This document shows positions 8,889-17,232 of a stretch of 64,000 nucleotides of DNA, in pieces. The position numbers were made by a program, and so were the translations under genes. The DNA lies in NCBI GenBank assembly GCA_030849965.1, contig JAVDKL010000001.1, forward strand, positions 2,462,554-2,526,553. Reading direction: 5' to 3'. Origin of the DNA: Schauerella fraxinea. Its GTDB lineage: Bacteria > Pseudomonadota > Gammaproteobacteria > Burkholderiales > Burkholderiaceae_B. The notes under the pieces are model-generated. The model was not told the origin of the DNA. It saw only the letters and a program-made list of their open reading frames with translations, and ran no database searches. The first letter of the stretch is position 1. Each line of letters starts with the position of its first letter.

Positions 8889-9643
8889 ACGCACGTTCTC
8901 ACACCTCGCGCCGTGCGATCGTCAACGGCGCCATCGGCATCGTGGGCGTCGTCGTCTTGTGGGAGGCGGCCGCCCGATTACTGGATCTGCCGGTGTACGT
9001 GCTGCCCAGCGTCAGCCGCATTCTCGCGGCGATCGTCGCCCAGCATCAACTGCTTTGGAACGCAGCGCTGATGACGATGTGGGAAGCCGTTGCAGGCTTC
9101 TTCACCGGCAGCGCGGTGGGCGTCGTCCTGGCCATTACACTCACAATGATGCCGCGCGCGCGCCGCGTGCTGTTGCCGATGGCAACGGCACTCAACTCCG
9201 TACCGGTGGTGGCCTACGCGCCACTGATTCTGCTGTGGTTCGGCATCGGACCCACCTCCAAGATCGTGATGGTGGCGATCGCCGTGGGCTTTACGGTGTT
9301 TCTGCATGCGTTGTCGGGACTGGATCGGGTCGACCGCCGCGCCGTCGACCTGATGCGCAGCTTCGGGGCCAGCCCCGCCGCCATCATTTGGCGACTTCGC
9401 GTACCGGCCGCCATTCCGCTTACTGCCGCGGGCATGCGCGTGTCGACCGTACGCGCCATGATCGTGGCCATCGTGACCGAGATGCTGGGCGCCACCGGCG
9501 GCTTGGGCTGGACGATCTTCCAGGCCGTGCTGCAGATCGACTTCGTGCAGGTGTGGGCCGCCATCTTCGTCGCATCCGCCATCAGCCTGGTGTTCTTCGG
9601 CGGCGTCAACATGCTGGAAAAACGCTATGTCTTCTGGAAATAA
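8885..9643 (+). CDS. ABC transporter permease (NitT/TauT type), second subunit
   Basis: A 252-residue inner-membrane permease starting at ATG 8885 in an ATGA overlap with the first permease. It has the same six-segment layout and an EAA loop (MRSFGASPAAIIWRLRVPAA). The similarity of the two permeases suggests an ancient duplication and a heterodimeric channel. Its last 17 bases overlap the start of the cupin gene. Confidence 0.93.
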   Translation: MNARSHTSRRAIVNGAIGIVGVVVLWEAAARLLDLPVYVLPSVSRILAAIVAQHQLLWNAALMTMWEAVAGFFTGSAVGVVLAITLTMMPRARRVLLPMATALNSVPVVAYAPLILLWFGIGPTSKIVMVAIAVGFTVFLHALSGLDRVDRRAVDLMRSFGASPAAIIWRLRVPAAIPLTAAGMRVSTVRAMIVAIVTEMLGATGGLGWTIFQAVLQIDFVQVWAAIFVASAISLVFFGGVNMLEKRYVFWK

Positions 9644-10586
9644 CCCAGCTGCAACCAAGCCATCGATGGCCGCCATGGGCGTGCAAACGGTGGCACAGCC
9701 TGCGACCGACGCCCAAGCGCGCGCCCGCTACTTCAACTCGGCCAACGCCTTCAACGTCAAGCTGCCGGCTGTTCCTGCCCGCCTCTTCGATACCCCCGCG
9801 CGCGCCGCCATGGCCTCCGATAGCCCCACCGGTCTGTACGACTGCGATCAATCTTCGGCCCTGGGCTGTGCAATGCCGGCCACCACGCCGCTCATGCTCG
9901 CCCGCTATGCCCGCATCAACGCCGGCGACTCCCTATCCGTCGATCTGCGGGCCAGCGGCGCGCTCTGGTATGTGATCGCCGGATCGGGCACGGTGACGGT
10001 GGGCGAGGAAACATTGGCCTGGGCGCCGGGCGATGTGCTGGCCCTGCCGGGTGGCGCATTAACGTGGCGCGCCGGCGGCGAGGCCGCCGTGTTGTGGAGC
10101 GTGAGCGACGAACCGCTGCTCGCACAATTCGGGCTGCAAGCGCATCCGGCACTGGCCACTACCCTGCAACCCGTGCATTGCCCAGGTGCCGATATCGCTG
10201 CGCAGCTTGTGAAGATTCATGCCACCGAACCCGATCCCGGCACGTCCGGCATGGCGCTGGTATTTTCCAGCGATGCATTGATCGCGTCGCGCAACATCCA
10301 TCCCACGCTTACGCTGTCGCTCAACACGTTGCCACCGCAGAGCCTGCAGTCGTCGCACCGCCACAATGCCGCAGCGCTCACGTTGGTGGTGGCAGGCGAG
10401 AAATGCTTTTCAACGGTGGACGGCCTGGCGCACGATTGGACGCCATGGGCCACGCTCGTCACACCTGCCGGTGCGCCCCACGCGCATCACAACGCCGGCC
10501 CCGCCCGCGCCGATTTCCTGATCGTGCAAGACGGCGGTCTGCACTATCACACCCGCACGATGGACTTCACGTTTTTAGGGGCGTGA
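9627..10586 (+). CDS. Bicupin protein, gentisate-dioxygenase-like
   Basis: A 319-residue protein with two cupin folds. The N-terminal cupin (about 95-165) has the turn GSGTVTVGEE; the C-terminal cupin (about 225-315) carries SSHRHNAAAL, whose HRH resembles the metal-binding motif of gentisate and 1-hydroxy-2-naphthoate dioxygenases. The first cupin lacks an obvious HxH, so only one metal site is likely. It starts at ATG 9627 inside the end of the permease gene; ATGs at 9666 and 9675 are alternatives. As last gene of the operon it may be a ring-opening dioxygenase or an isomerase/lyase; the function is not proven. Confidence 0.8.
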   Translation: MSSGNNPAATKPSMAAMGVQTVAQPATDAQARARYFNSANAFNVKLPAVPARLFDTPARAAMASDSPTGLYDCDQSSALGCAMPATTPLMLARYARINAGDSLSVDLRASGALWYVIAGSGTVTVGEETLAWAPGDVLALPGGALTWRAGGEAAVLWSVSDEPLLAQFGLQAHPALATTLQPVHCPGADIAAQLVKIHATEPDPGTSGMALVFSSDALIASRNIHPTLTLSLNTLPPQSLQSSHRHNAAALTLVVAGEKCFSTVDGLAHDWTPWATLVTPAGAPHAHHNAGPARADFLIVQDGGLHYHTRTMDFTFLGA

Positions 10587-10712
10587 CGCGAGTGGACCAA
10601 GAGAAACAGATCAATCGAGCACGCGAAAAATCGGGGCCAATCGTCAAAGTATCGGTGTCGCGACACCGCAATGGGTGTTGCTCCAGAAATTTTCCGGCCC
10701 ACCGCCCTTGAC

Positions 10713-11948
10713 CTACAGCACCACGCCCCGCGCCCTCAGTGCCGCGATCTGCTCAGCCGACAATCCACACTCCGCGAGCACCGCATCCGTATCCTGCCCG
10801 AACACGGGCGCAGCATACGGCGCCGAGCCTGGCGTGCGGCCGTAGCGGATCGGCTCTGCAAATCCGCGATAGCGGCCCACCACGGGGTGGTCGTACTCGG
10901 CCACCATGCCTTCGGCGAGCACCTGCGGAAAATCGAACATATCCTCCACGGTGCGCGCCGCGGCGCATGGCACCGCTTCGCCAAACAGCTGCTCCCATTC
11001 GAGCGCCGATCGCGCGGCCAATGCCGCATGCAATTGCGGCACGATCTCGGCATGATGCTGCGCACGCTTGCGCACCGAGTCGTAACGCGAATCGGTGGCC
11101 AACGCCTGCAAGCCCGTGCGTTCGCAGAGCGCCGCCCAGAAATGCGGCGTATTGGCCGAGATGTACAGATAGCCGTCGCGTGTGGGATGGATGCCGGTGA
11201 TCCCACCCGAGCGCATATCGCGTCCCACTTCACGCGGTTCGGCATCGGCCCAGATCAACCGCGCGGATTGCAATGCCAGCGCACTGCGCATCAACGAGAT
11301 GCCTACGTATTGGCCTTCGCCGCTTTTCTCGCGTTCGTACAATGCCGACGCCACGCCGCTGGCCAATAGGGCCGACGCGTAGTAATCCACGATCGAGCCG
11401 TACAGGATTTCAGGTGCGCCACCGGCCTTGCCCTGCATCGCGCACATGCCCGTCATCGTCTGCAGGACCTGGTCGTAGCCGGCCTTGTCCTTGAGCGGCC
11501 CGGTATCGCCGTACCCGCTGACGGCGCAATACACCAGACGCGGATTGATCTCGCGTAACTGCTCGTAGCCGATGCCCAATCGCGGCGGTACTGTTGGCCG
11601 GAAATTATGCACGAGCACGTCGGCGGTGCGCACGAGGTCTTTCAAAATGTCCAAGGCGTCGGGCTGCTTGAGATCGAGCGCGATGCCGCGCTTGCTGCGA
11701 TTCACGCCCAGAAACGCACGGCTCTCGGTATCGAGGGTAGACGGATACTTGCGCAGGTTATCGCCCACCGGCGGCTCGATCTTGACGATCTCCGCACCCT
11801 GGTCGGCGAGCAGCGTGCACCCGTAGGGGCCGGCGATGTATGCGCTGAGATCGAGCACACGAATGCCGCTCAAGGGACCGGTACGGGGGGCCGTTCGCGG
11901 ATCGTTCGCAATAGCGCCAGCGGCGGAACGCGTGTGGGTCTCGCTCAT
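10713..11948 (-). CDS. CaiB/BaiF-family CoA-transferase
   Basis: A 411-residue family III CoA-transferase. The N-terminal segment GIRVLDLSAYIAGPYGCTLL, the motif VEIVKIEPP-like 'AEIVKIEPP' and NRSKRGIALDL are diagnostic. The catalytic Asp is in KAGYDQVLQ near residue 178. The enzyme moves CoA from a donor such as succinyl-CoA to a carboxylic acid. It overlaps the upstream lyase gene (ATGA at 11945-11948), so the pair should activate an acid and then cleave the CoA ester. A poorly conserved alanine-rich leader (about 28 residues) precedes the domain. Confidence 0.92.
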   Translation of the reverse strand: MSETHTRSAAGAIANDPRTAPRTGPLSGIRVLDLSAYIAGPYGCTLLADQGAEIVKIEPPVGDNLRKYPSTLDTESRAFLGVNRSKRGIALDLKQPDALDILKDLVRTADVLVHNFRPTVPPRLGIGYEQLREINPRLVYCAVSGYGDTGPLKDKAGYDQVLQTMTGMCAMQGKAGGAPEILYGSIVDYYASALLASGVASALYEREKSGEGQYVGISLMRSALALQSARLIWADAEPREVGRDMRSGGITGIHPTRDGYLYISANTPHFWAALCERTGLQALATDSRYDSVRKRAQHHAEIVPQLHAALAARSALEWEQLFGEAVPCAAARTVEDMFDFPQVLAEGMVAEYDHPVVGRYRGFAEPIRYGRTPGSAPYAAPVFGQDTDAVLAECGLSAEQIAALRARGVVL

Positions 11949-12814
11949 GCCACCAACCCCAGTTGGCGTGCCGTGGCCACGATCCGCTCGGCGCGGCGCA
12001 CGAACGGGCCGTCGATCATCTTGCCGTCCACCACGTAGGCACCGCGTCCGTCGGCGTCGGCCTCGCGCGCAGCGGCCACCACTTTAACGGCATGCGCGAT
12101 CTCGTCATCGGTGGGCCGAAAGGCCTCATTGGCCAACGCGACCTGACTCGGATGGATGCAGCTCTTGCCCAGAAATCCCAGGCGTCGCGCCTGCGCGGCT
12201 TCGGCGCGGAAGCCCTCGACATCCGCGATGTTCGCAAAGGCCGAATCGTAGGCAAACACGCCCCCTTCACCTGCGGCAATGCGAATCTGAAACATCGCCT
12301 GATCGATGGCGGCAATGGCGCGGCGATCGATGCCCAACGGCTCGAACAGGTCGCCCAGGCCCAACTGCAATCCGGCAACGCGCTCGTGCGCGCAAGCCAA
12401 GCTGGCCGCAGCGCGAAAGGCGCGAGGCGATTCGATATTGAGCAGCAGCTTGACCGGCACCGTGACGCCATTGGCACGCTCGGCCGCCTCGACGGCCTGC
12501 ACCGCCTGCAAGACATCCTCCGGCGTTTCGACCTTGGGCACGTTGATCAGATGCACGCCCGGCTGCGTGACCGCCGCCACATCGGCCGCAAAGTGCGGCG
12601 TATCCAACGCATTCACACGCACGATGACGTTCTTGCCATGGGCCACCTGGGCGGCTTCCGACAGCAGGAACGCGCGCAAAGTGGCGCGTGCCTCGTCCTT
12701 GCGCGGTTCGGTGACCGAATCTTCGAGATCGAACGACAGGCCATCGGCAGCACTGGCCAGGGCCTTGGGAAAAAGCTCCGGGCGCGAGCCGGGCACGAAT
12801 AGTTTGCTTCGCAT
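11945..12814 (-). CDS. HpcH/HpaI (CitE-like) CoA-ester lyase
   Basis: A 289-residue CitE/malyl-CoA-lyase-type aldolase, normal length, with a good ribosome site (AAGGACACCCG). Conserved pieces are RSKLFVPGSRPE at the start, FDLEDSV (metal-proximal), LLNIESPRAF with a metal-binding Glu and LGLGDLFEPLG with a metal-binding Asp, followed by GKSCIHPSQV. Homologues cleave citryl-, malyl-, citramalyl- or beta-methylmalyl-CoA. With the coupled CaiB transferase and the Bug receptor next to it, the module probably takes up a hydroxy-dicarboxylate, makes its CoA ester and splits it (inference). Confidence 0.92.
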   Translation of the reverse strand: MRSKLFVPGSRPELFPKALASAADGLSFDLEDSVTEPRKDEARATLRAFLLSEAAQVAHGKNVIVRVNALDTPHFAADVAAVTQPGVHLINVPKVETPEDVLQAVQAVEAAERANGVTVPVKLLLNIESPRAFRAAASLACAHERVAGLQLGLGDLFEPLGIDRRAIAAIDQAMFQIRIAAGEGGVFAYDSAFANIADVEGFRAEAAQARRLGFLGKSCIHPSQVALANEAFRPTDDEIAHAVKVVAAAREADADGRGAYVVDGKMIDGPFVRRAERIVATARQLGLVA

Positions 12815-12889
12815 CGGGTGTCCTTGAGTTCAATAACGGGGGCAATCGGCGCGCATCGCGCATGCCGATCGCATCCATTCCCGTCAGGG

Positions 12890-13882
12890 TTATTCGGCGA
12901 CGATATTGCGCTCTTGCGCGACCTGCTTCCATTTTGCGGCATCGGCAGCCACCAATTGTTCGAACTGGGCCACCGAGAGCGCTGCCGGGGTGGCGCTTTC
13001 CTGCGCGAACATCTCTTTCATCTTCTCTTCGCTGACGATCGCGCGAATGTCGGCATTCACACGCTCGACGAGCGGCGCGGGCACGCCGGCCGGTGCCAAC
13101 ACACCCCACCACAGCTCAACCGAGTAACCGGGCTGCACTTCAGCGACCGTCGGGATGTCGGGATAGAACGGCGAACGTTGCGGTGAAGTCACGGCCAGCA
13201 CGCGCAGACGGTTGCCCTTGAGCATCGACGAGATCGACGCAAAGCTGCCGATCACGAAGTCGACCCGGCCACCGGCCAGATCGTTCAGCGCCTGCGACAT
13301 GCCTTTGTAAGGCACATGCGTATAGGTCGATTTCTCGCCACCCGCCAGAATTTCCGCAGCCATCTGGTTGACCGATCCCAAGCCGGCCGAACCGTAGTTC
13401 AACTTGCCCGGCTCCTTGCGGCCCTCGGCCAGCAAGGCTTTCACATCGGTATATGTGCTGTCCTTGCCCACAACCAGCGCCATCGGGCTGGTGGCCAGCA
13501 TGGCGATCGCATCGAAGTTGTCATTGACGTTGTACTTGAGCGTGGGCTGCACGGCAGCATTGGTCGTGAACGTGGAGGACGACAGCATCAGCACCGAGCC
13601 ATCCTTGGGCGCACGCGCCACGAACTCCGCGCCGATGGCGCCGCCCGCGCCCGGACGGTTTTCGATGATGATGGTGTTGCCCAATCGCCCCGACAATTTC
13701 TCGGCCAGCACGCGTGCGAAAACGTCATTGCTTCCGCCCGGCGGAAACGGCACCACGATCGTCATCGTTTGCGGCACCGTCACTTTGGCGGCCGCCGTAT
13801 CTGCGGCCTGCACTGCACCGGCACACGCACCCGCAGCGGCCACGAACGTGGCGGCACGCAACCATGCAAAGGCTTTATTCAT
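12890..13882 (-). CDS. Bug-family tripartite tricarboxylate transporter (TTT) substrate-binding protein
   Basis: A 330-residue periplasmic receptor with a signal peptide of about 26 residues ending in VQA-A. VPFPPGGSNDVFARVLAEKL at about 45-64 and NRPGAGGAIGAE are family signatures. Bug proteins bind carboxylates, amides or aromatic acids, often in the absence of their own membrane partners. No TctA or TctB gene is next to it; the only pair in the window is at 42583-44607. It is transcribed towards the CoA lyase and transferase and is divergent from the LysR gene at 14019. Confidence 0.92.
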   Translation of the reverse strand: MNKAFAWLRAATFVAAAGACAGAVQAADTAAAKVTVPQTMTIVVPFPPGGSNDVFARVLAEKLSGRLGNTIIIENRPGAGGAIGAEFVARAPKDGSVLMLSSSTFTTNAAVQPTLKYNVNDNFDAIAMLATSPMALVVGKDSTYTDVKALLAEGRKEPGKLNYGSAGLGSVNQMAAEILAGGEKSTYTHVPYKGMSQALNDLAGGRVDFVIGSFASISSMLKGNRLRVLAVTSPQRSPFYPDIPTVAEVQPGYSVELWWGVLAPAGVPAPLVERVNADIRAIVSEEKMKEMFAQESATPAALSVAQFEQLVAADAAKWKQVAQERNIVAE

Positions 13883-13978
13883 CTTCTGTCTCCGTATCCC
13901 GTGTCCGATGCGCAGAGAGCGATGCGGCGCGGGAGATGTCGTTATGGTGCCGTGATGCTAGTGCAGTGCGCCGATGAT

Positions 13979-13993
13979 ATAAAGCGAGGTTAT
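13979..13993. promoter_or_regulatory. Candidate LysR box between Bug gene and lysR-type gene
   Basis: ATAAAGCGAGGTTAT is an interrupted palindrome (ATAA-N7-TTAT) that fits the LysR T-N11-A rule. It lies 25 bases before the LysR start and about 100 bases before the Bug start, in the only divergent promoter region of this cluster. The role as operator is inference. Confidence 0.4.
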
Positions 13994-14018
13994 GTGTAGT
14001 CTTTGATGAGAAAACCTC

Positions 14019-14894
14019 ATGAAGCTCGAAGCCTTCGGCACGTTGAATGCCGTGCTGCGCTGCGGCAGTTTTGCCGCCGCAGCGACCGAAATGAATTTGA
14101 GCCCCAGCGCCGTCAGCCTGCAGATGAAGCACATGGAGGCCTACTTCGGCCAACCGCTCTTCGACCGTTCGTCGCTCTCTGCGCGCCCCACCGCGTTCGC
14201 CCGCGAGGTCAACGATGCCGTGCAGGACACGTTGCAGCGCCTGGACGGCTTGCGACGTCGTCACTCGCCGGCATTGGCCGGCCGGGTGCGCCTGGGCACG
14301 ATCGAGCCCTTGCAGGTCAGCCTCATGCCCGCCCTCCTGCGGTGCGTGGCCGCGCGCTATCCCCAACTCGATGTGCGCCCGGTGCGCGGGCGCGTCAGCG
14401 AACTGGTGGATCAACTCAACCGCGGTGAAATCGATGCCGCGATCATCACGCAACCGGAAACCGGCGGGTCGCGCCGACTTTCGTGGACGCCGCTGGTGAA
14501 GGAAAAACTCATCGGGATCGCACCGTTGGCGGCGCGCGCGGGCACCTTGGCAGAGTGCTTCGCCACTTATGAATGGATCCGGTTCGATCGCAGCACCGTG
14601 GGCGGTCGGATTGCCGCACGCTATGTGGCCAAGCACGCGCCCGAAGCGCGCTCGCGCATCGACGTGCAGTCGCTGGCCGCGTTGACGGCTATGGTGTCCG
14701 AAGGGCTGGGCGTATCGGTACTGCCCGATCCTGGGCCCGGCGTGCTGCAGGCGCATCCCGTTCGCGTCTTGCCCTTGGGCAAGAATGGCCCAGCGCGGCA
14801 GATCGCGTTTGCCTGCCGGTTGGCGGATCACGACAACCGCCTGGTGCAAGCGTTACTGGATGGTGCGCGCAGCGCCTATGCCGAGCGGTTATAG
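14019..14894 (+). CDS. LysR-family transcriptional regulator
   Basis: A 291-residue LysR regulator: winged helix at residues 1-60 (FAAAATEMNLSPSAVSLQMK is the recognition region) and a periplasmic-binding-like effector domain at about 90-285. The N-terminus is normal and the ATG at 14019 is the only sensible start. It is divergent from the Bug-lyase-transferase operon and is likely to control it in response to its substrate. It is convergent with the nicotinamidase-like gene, which ends 17 bases downstream. Confidence 0.9.
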   Translation: MKLEAFGTLNAVLRCGSFAAAATEMNLSPSAVSLQMKHMEAYFGQPLFDRSSLSARPTAFAREVNDAVQDTLQRLDGLRRRHSPALAGRVRLGTIEPLQVSLMPALLRCVAARYPQLDVRPVRGRVSELVDQLNRGEIDAAIITQPETGGSRRLSWTPLVKEKLIGIAPLAARAGTLAECFATYEWIRFDRSTVGGRIAARYVAKHAPEARSRIDVQSLAALTAMVSEGLGVSVLPDPGPGVLQAHPVRVLPLGKNGPARQIAFACRLADHDNRLVQALLDGARSAYAERL

Positions 14895-14911
14895 ATGCAT
14901 TGGCCGATCGG

Positions 14912-15754
14912 CTACGGCACCATTAGCGACGTGCTGTTGCGCCACTGCACCCCACGCCCAATCGCTTCATCGCGATACTGTGCGTACAGCGCCTCGAATC
15001 CCGCCACCGGCGCCATGCAATCGCCGATCACGACCACCGGCCGCGCGCGCAAGTCGCCGCGATGCGCCAATACATCGTCGAGCGTGGCGCGCACGCAATG
15101 GCTCGCGGCCTCGCCCGCCACCCACAACACATCGGCGCCATCGGTCCATTCGAGCAGCGACGTATTCGTGTGCGTCCCGGGATCCTCGGGATGCGGCACT
15201 TCGGCACGCACGGCGCTGTAGTGTTCGGTGCGCGGATTGCTGCCTTTGTAGATGTCGAGCACGGATTTGCCCGTGGTGTGCGTCCACTGCGCGCAGGCCG
15301 CCGCCACGGCAGGATGCACCGCATGGCCCCAGGTGCCGTCGATGCAATGCTCGGGCCACACCATCAGCGAGTAACGAGATTGCGCTTCAAGGGCATCGAG
15401 ATACCCCAGCGCATAGTGATGCTCGTCGGGATCGGCCGTGGCGAACCGCCGGTCACGCAGATCCTGCGCCGTAATCGGCGTAAACGGTGTGACGGCCTCG
15501 CCGTCACCGCTGCGCCAATAGGTGGGGTGCGCGATGTGCAGGCGCTCATGCGTGTCGTGCGTCACGGCCACCGCATCGATGGTTGTGGCGCACCGGTGCA
15601 GCAGTGCCGCCAGACGCACCATGTCGTCGTGCGCGCCGGGCACGGCAAGCGCGGGCGCCTCGCCTTCGGGCAACAGACCAGCCGGCGTATCGCAAAAGTC
15701 ATTTTGCGGATCGATGATCAATAACCGTATCCGCAGCTCATCTCGAGCTTGCAT
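14912..15754 (-). CDS. Cysteine hydrolase, nicotinamidase/isochorismatase superfamily
   Basis: A 280-residue cysteine hydrolase. The start is placed at ATG 15754 because it follows a near-perfect ribosome site (AAGGAGGAACACGCG); a longer reading adds 12 residues of poor quality. The catalytic triad Asp15 (IIDPQNDF), Lys170 (IYKGSNP) and Cys220 (EAASHCVRAT) is complete, and WPEHC at 133-137 matches a nicotinamidase-type loop. It is longer than usual nicotinamidases (about 210) because of inserts around residues 80-125 and 175-200. It should hydrolyse an amide in the cytoplasm; NAD salvage or a role with the neighbouring catabolic module are both possible. Confidence 0.85.
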   Translation of the reverse strand: MQARDELRIRLLIIDPQNDFCDTPAGLLPEGEAPALAVPGAHDDMVRLAALLHRCATTIDAVAVTHDTHERLHIAHPTYWRSGDGEAVTPFTPITAQDLRDRRFATADPDEHHYALGYLDALEAQSRYSLMVWPEHCIDGTWGHAVHPAVAAACAQWTHTTGKSVLDIYKGSNPRTEHYSAVRAEVPHPEDPGTHTNTSLLEWTDGADVLWVAGEAASHCVRATLDDVLAHRGDLRARPVVVIGDCMAPVAGFEALYAQYRDEAIGRGVQWRNSTSLMVP

Positions 15755-15846
15755 CGCGTGTTCCTCCTTGTGCATTCCGTTCATTCCCATGCAACCGGCG
15801 CATCCTTATGCATCGTGGCTTCTCCAGTCGCTTTCATGCATTCGTC

Positions 15847-15900
15847 GCATCCCTCGGCATCGTTGCATCCCGTGGCATCGTTGCATCCCTCGGCACGGTG
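15847..15900 (+). repeat. Three tandem 18-bp repeats
   Basis: Three adjacent copies of an 18-base unit: GCATCCCTCGGCATCGTT at 15847-15864, GCATCCCGTGGCATCGTT at 15865-15882 and GCATCCCTCGGCACGGTG at 15883-15900. Degenerate GCATCG-type fragments continue on both sides. They lie between the nicotinamidase-like gene and the MscS gene, in the 277-base gap that holds no convincing gene. A reading frame runs through them but has no support. Confidence 0.75.
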
Positions 15901-16031
15901 CGCTCCCTCGACATCGCATCGCATACGTTCGGTTAACCGTAACTCTTTGCTGCATTGCGGCATTTATGCCACCCTCAGCAGGAATTGTTGGGTATCCTCG
16001 GTCTATTAAAGCCCGTATACGACACCACGAT

Positions 16032-17156
16032 ATGGATTTTAGTTTTCTTCCTGAAGCGGTTCGCGACCCGCTCCGAGCCTGGATGTTTATCCTGGGTTTC
16101 GGATTGGCGGCCACGCTGCTGGCAATTGCCCTGCATCGCGCGGGTATCGCGTTGCTGCGCCGCATTGCGCGCCGCCGCCCGTTCACCACGCATGCCACCA
16201 CCGTTGCCTTCGGCGCCAGCCGCCTGTGTCTGGTGCTCTTCGCCTGGCGTATCGTCCTCTCGGGTGCGCCGTCCGGTGTGCCTTACCTGACCCCGATTTC
16301 TTATGTGGTCACGGTCGCGTTGATTCTTGCGCTCACATGGCTTGCGATCCGCTGCATCCAGTCGATCAGCGAAACCATCATCGCGCAAAATCCGTTCGAT
16401 GTGTCCGATAACCTGAAGGCGCGGCGCATTCTGACGCAAACGCGGGTACTTGCGCGCAGCGCTTACTTCATCGCCGGCTTGCTGGGCTTCGCTTTCGTGC
16501 TGCTCACCTTACCCGGCGCGCGGCAATTCGGCGCAAGCTTGCTGGCCTCGGCGGGCGTGGCCGGTCTGGTCGCCGGTATCGCTGCCCGCCCCGTGCTCGG
16601 CAACTTCATCGCCGGCCTGCAAATCGCGTTTTCGCAACCTATCCGCATCGACGACGTGCTCATCGTCAATGGCGAATGGGGTCGCGTCGAAGAAATCACC
16701 GGCACCTTCGTGGTCGTTCGCATCTGGGACGAGCGACGGATGATCGTGCCGCTGCAATGGTTCATCGAAAACCCATTCGAGAACTGGACACACCAATCGT
16801 CCACCATTTTGGGCACCGTCTTCTTATGGCTCGATTTCGGCGTGCCGGTCGACGCCGTGCGCACCGAGTTCGAACGCCTTTGCAAGGCGTGCGAATTGTG
16901 GGACAAGCGCGTGTGCGTGCTGCACGTCACCGATGCCACCGATCGCGCCATGCAGGTGCGCCTGCTGGTCAGCGCACGCGACTCGGGCACGGCCTTCGAT
17001 CTGCGCTGCCATATCCGCGAACGCATGATTGCGTTCATCGCTGCGCAGTATCCCGATAGCTTGCCGCGACTGCGTGCCGAACTCGATAGTCCCAACGACA
17101 CCGCAGCGCCGCGCGGACGCGTGCGCGTGATGGAAACGGCTGACGAAATGGCTTGA
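16032..17156 (+). CDS. MscS-family mechanosensitive ion channel
   Basis: A 374-residue membrane channel; ATG 16032 chosen because upstream sequence is repeat-derived. Four to five hydrophobic segments (about residues 14-36, 55-75, 85-108, 135-158, 163-190) precede the MscS beta-domain, where VAGLVAGIAARPVLGNFIAG is the pore-lining TM3 equivalent and GEWGRVEEIT the beta-domain signature. The C-terminal alpha/beta domain ends near 360. It opens on hypo-osmotic tension and releases solutes. It is a medium-length member, longer than E. coli MscS (286). No operon partner is evident. Confidence 0.92.
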   Translation: MDFSFLPEAVRDPLRAWMFILGFGLAATLLAIALHRAGIALLRRIARRRPFTTHATTVAFGASRLCLVLFAWRIVLSGAPSGVPYLTPISYVVTVALILALTWLAIRCIQSISETIIAQNPFDVSDNLKARRILTQTRVLARSAYFIAGLLGFAFVLLTLPGARQFGASLLASAGVAGLVAGIAARPVLGNFIAGLQIAFSQPIRIDDVLIVNGEWGRVEEITGTFVVVRIWDERRMIVPLQWFIENPFENWTHQSSTILGTVFLWLDFGVPVDAVRTEFERLCKACELWDKRVCVLHVTDATDRAMQVRLLVSARDSGTAFDLRCHIRERMIAFIAAQYPDSLPRLRAELDSPNDTAAPRGRVRVMETADEMA

Positions 17157-17181
17157 ATTGGCCCGGGGAACCGGGCAATTC
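17155..17181. terminator. Strong inverted repeat between convergent mscS-like and clc-like genes
   Basis: GAATTGGCCCGG and CCGGGCAATTC form an 11-pair stem with a one-base bulge and a GGAA loop directly after the mscS-type stop codon. No T-run follows on either strand, so it is a hairpin at a convergent gene end rather than a proven rho-independent terminator. Confidence 0.45.
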
Positions 17182-17232
17182 CTGACCGACGCCATACCGC
17201 GCGCATGTCACACAAACGCGCAGCGAGTGAGG

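Noticed and set aside
15522-16031. A 170-residue N-terminal extension of the MscS protein
   Set aside because: It runs through the nicotinamidase-like gene's antisense strand and 18-bp tandem repeats. MscS proteins do not have such a leader, and ATG 16032 fits the membrane topology.
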